The position numbers were made by a program, and so were the translations under genes. From an uncultured Terriglobus sp. (GTDB lineage: Bacteria; Acidobacteriota; Terriglobia; Terriglobales; Acidobacteriaceae), in the NCBI GenBank assembly GCA_937871605.1, contig CALMRM010000028.1, forward strand, positions 1-7,573: a stretch of DNA of 7,573 nt, read 5' to 3'. Numbering within the stretch: the first letter of the stretch is position 1; the number at the start of each line of letters is the position of its first letter. Positions 6,321-7,573 of this stretch are shown one piece after another. The notes beneath the pieces are model-generated. The model saw nothing but the letters and a program-made list of their open reading frames with translations, was not told the origin of the DNA and searched no databases.

Positions 6321-6456
6321 CAAGGCGCTTACACGCGACCGCACCGGTGTTAACCCGCTTACACGCGCCCGCACCGGTGGCAAGGCGCTTATACGCGCCT
6401 GCATCGGAGTAAACGCGCTTGTACGCGCTCGCACTGAGGCAAACGCTCTTGCACGC
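6321..6456. repeat. 30-bp tandem repeat, four full units plus partial flanks
   Basis: Full units are 6331-6360, 6361-6390, 6391-6420 and 6421-6450. Each ends in a CGCTT- or CTCTT-type block and begins with a variant of nnACGCGCnCGC, with a gcaccggtgg-like middle that is best kept in the first two units. Ten bases of the previous unit (caaggcgctt, 6321-6330) and the start of a decayed fifth (from 6451) flank them. Divergence increases to the right. The period is a multiple of three, so both strands stay open as degenerate 10-residue repeats. Most differences between units change the residue, and no start with a ribosome binding site serves the frame, so I read it as a non-coding minisatellite. 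There are no unique spacers, so it is not CRISPR. Confidence 0.85.
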
Positions 6457-6486
6457 CGGTCAAGCTCACTAACCACGAGGAACTCA

Positions 6487-6533
6487 GCGGGCCGCAGGCC
6501 CGCGTTGTAAAAGCCTGGGGCGCTAGCCCCAGG
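6487..6533. terminator. Two adjacent strong hairpins between bla and the PEP-CTERM gene
   Basis: Hairpin 1 is GCGGGCC (6487-6493), loop gca, GGCCCGC (6497-6503), 7 perfect bp. Hairpin 2 is CCTGGGGC (6514-6521), loop gcta, GCCCCAGG (6526-6533), 8 perfect bp. They are separated by gttgtaaaag, which gives hairpin 1 a short, AT-richer 3' side. They lie between the ends of two convergent genes and could terminate transcription from both directions. The paired-palindrome form also resembles REP-type intergenic elements, although no transposase is present here. Confidence 0.65.
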
Positions 6534-6570
6534 TCCGCGGTGGGTGACGCGTGCGGGCTGAAGGCCAGCG

Positions 6571-7089
6571 CTAGCGGCTGAAGCTCACCACGCGGCGGCG
6601 GAACGCGGCCACTGCGCCCACCATGCCCGTGCCCAGCAGCAGCAGCGACGACGGTTCTGGCGTTACCGCTGCGGCAGCCGGGGCCACGTACGCACCAAAC
6701 GTCTGCGTTCCAAGCAGGTTGTTCGCGGGGCCGCCGTACAGCTGGACAGAGCCAATGTAGCTAGTACTTTTGCTGTTCGCGGGGACCGTCAGCGTGAACA
6801 GCGTACCGGTGAAGCTCTGTCCCGGCACCAAGGTCAGCGGAAACGTATTCAGGAAGCCGCTCTGGTCGATGACGAACGTGTTCGCCGGGGCTAGATTGAA
6901 GACGAGGTCGTTGAGGTCTTCCGAACCCGAATTCGTGGACGGTGCAAACACCGTGGCGCTGTAGGACAGTGTGCCGCCAGCGGCGGTGACACTCTGCGAT
7001 GGGTTGGTCAAGGTAAACGTCACGCTATCAGCGTGAGCGGCTACCGTGGCAAAGGCAAGGACAACGGCGGGGAGATACGAAAGACGCAT
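6571..7089 (-). CDS. PEP-CTERM sorting-domain secreted protein
   Basis: This 172-residue exported protein begins with a Sec signal peptide (MRLSYLPAVVLAFATVAAHA, likely cleavage after A20) and ends with a PEP-CTERM sorting tail: V-T-P-E-P (PEP at 144-146), a hydrophobic segment at about 148-163 and the basic cluster RRR at 164-166. Such tails are recognised and cut by exosortases, which are coupled to exopolysaccharide or biofilm matrix assembly. The exosortase is not in the window. The middle (21-135) is Thr/Ser/Asn-rich, predicted beta-rich, and has no recognised domain; its specific role is unknown. I chose the ATG at 7089, nine bases after GGAG; the in-frame ATG at 7095 is only three bases from it and the longer frame to 7134 precedes the signal peptide. 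It follows the nuclease-like gene by 72 bp on the same strand, with a stem-loop between them. Confidence 0.9.
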   Translation of the reverse strand: MRLSYLPAVVLAFATVAAHADSVTFTLTNPSQSVTAAGGTLSYSATVFAPSTNSGSEDLNDLVFNLAPANTFVIDQSGFLNTFPLTLVPGQSFTGTLFTLTVPANSKSTSYIGSVQLYGGPANNLLGTQTFGAYVAPAAAAVTPEPSSLLLLGTGMVGAVAAFRRRVVSFSR

Positions 7090-7098
7090 AAACATGGA

Positions 7099-7102
7099 CT
7101 CC
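7099..7102 (-). promoter_or_regulatory. Ribosome binding site of the PEP-CTERM gene
   Basis: The minus strand reads GGAG, then nine bases, then the ATG at 7089; the ATG at 7095 is only three bases away. This spacing favours the 7089 start, from which the signal peptide begins directly with MRL. Confidence 0.55.
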
Positions 7103-7112
7103 GGAGGGAAAG

Positions 7113-7137
7113 CAGGCGGGAGAACGTCTCCCACCTG
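7113..7137 (-). terminator. Stem-loop between the nuclease-like and PEP-CTERM genes
   Basis: 7113-7123 pairs with 7127-7137 around a three-base loop: 11 bp. The only non-Watson-Crick position (7117/7133) is a G-U wobble in minus-strand RNA but a C-A mismatch in plus-strand RNA, so the structure fits the minus strand, the direction of both neighbouring genes. A short TTT follows on the minus strand. It could terminate the upstream gene, or protect or modulate the 5' end of the PEP-CTERM message, since it lies about 10 bases upstream of that ribosome binding site. Confidence 0.55.
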
Positions 7138-7161
7138 AGGATTGTGTTTGCTGGCTTGCGC

Positions 7162-7573
7162 CTAGGGTAGAACGACGCGTTGCCCAAGGCTGAAGCTACC
7201 GGTCGAGTAAGTGCCGCTGACCTGCTCGGAACTGCGGGCGCCCGACACTCCCGAAGATGCCGGAAAGCTAAGCGAAAGCGTCTTCGACCCGTTCACGGCG
7301 ATGTCTCCGAACTGCAGCGGCAGCGCCGTGGTGGTCGTCGTGCTACCCAGCACCGCGCTGGTCACTTGAACGGCCTGCGCGGTCGCCGTGCCAGAGTTGG
7401 TCACTGTCACAGCCAGCAGGAACGAGCCGTCGGCCTGCTTGCTGAGCGCAGCCGTGACTGAGGCCTTAGCCTGGCCGATGGCGGCAGCTGGTACGTTCAG
7501 GTAGCCAACGATGCCGTCGTGATCGCTCGAAACCTCAGGCCGCGTGGCATCGTTGCGGAAGACCACCGGGAAG
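7162..7573 (-). CDS. C-terminal part of a secreted endonuclease/exonuclease/phosphatase-type protein (partial)
   Basis: The frame is open to the window edge and the N-terminal part is missing; a GTG at 7566 lies within the frame and should not be taken as a start. The visible 136 residues begin FPVVFRNDATRPEVSSDHDG and continue IVGYLNVP. An SDHD motif followed by a V-x-Y-hydrophobic strand is the C-terminal catalytic element of the endonuclease/exonuclease/phosphatase superfamily, as in secreted nucleases of the ExeM/NucH type; its His would be catalytic. After it comes a Ser/Thr/Ala-rich domain of about 100 residues with alternating beta-strands (LLAVTVTNSGTATAQAVQVT, then LPLQFGDIAVNGSKTLSLSF), like CARDB/DUF11-type extracellular beta-sandwiches. 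The protein ends in GQRVVLP with no sorting tail. It is upstream of the PEP-CTERM gene on the same strand. The nuclease call rests on one short motif, so a phosphatase is also possible. Confidence 0.75.
   Translation of the reverse strand, partial: FPVVFRNDATRPEVSSDHDGIVGYLNVPAAAIGQAKASVTAALSKQADGSFLLAVTVTNSGTATAQAVQVTSAVLGSTTTTTALPLQFGDIAVNGSKTLSLSFPASSGVSGARSSEQVSGTYSTGSFSLGQRVVLP

Noticed and set aside
6321..6456. CRISPR array
   Set aside because: The 30-bp units follow each other directly with no unique spacers, the units diverge gradually, and no cas gene is present.
6172..6510. Small gene encoding decapeptide repeats (plus 6172-6510 or minus 6213-6476)
   Set aside because: The plus frame starts inside bla in another frame and the minus frame uses an unsupported GTG; differences between units mostly change residues, so there is no sign of selection on a peptide.

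Overview
This is a GC-rich bacterial chromosomal window with tightly packed genes on both strands. A secreted protein with a PEP-CTERM sorting tail, a Tat-exported class A beta-lactamase and GC-rich intergenic repeats starting with a TTTGTCATCcCG-type motif together suggest an Acidobacteriota (Terriglobia-like) soil organism. That assignment is an inference from gene style and repeats; there is no rRNA or other marker in the window to prove it.

Layout. On the plus strand, 2-133 is the last 43 codons of fabD (malonyl-CoA:ACP transacylase). It is followed 9 bp later by an orphan Opp/Dpp-type ABC ATPase (143-958) and then by a YfcE-like metallophosphoesterase (1049-1798). That gene converges on pyruvate kinase (minus strand, 1909-3384), and the gap between them is filled almost exactly by one 100-bp imperfect palindrome. 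Upstream of pyk, a 281-bp gap holds a probable pyk -10 box and a 41-bp inverted repeat pair with a smaller hairpin at its centre. Next, on the minus strand, come a YihY/BrkB-family membrane protein (3666-4643) and, 13 bp upstream of it, a secreted protein of unknown function (4657-5319). These two look like one transcription unit. It diverges, across 100 bp, from a class A beta-lactamase gene (5420-6292, plus).

After the beta-lactamase gene, 278 bp without a gene hold a 30-bp tandem repeat (four full units) and two strong adjacent hairpins. The right end is on the minus strand: a PEP-CTERM surface or secreted protein (6571-7089), preceded by the C-terminal part of what looks like a secreted endonuclease/exonuclease/phosphatase-family nuclease fused to a beta-sandwich domain (7162 to beyond the window edge). 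A stem-loop whose single wobble pair only forms on the minus strand lies between these two.

How the genes fit together. The left half is core metabolism (fatty acid synthesis, glycolysis) with two accessory enzymes. The right half is cell-envelope and exported functions: a beta-lactamase, a membrane protein, two secreted proteins and a probable nuclease. I see no defence system, CRISPR array, transposase, integrase, tRNA or rRNA. The most distinctive material is non-coding: three of the intergenic gaps each carry a different repeat or palindrome family. No stretch above 300 bases lacks a gene.
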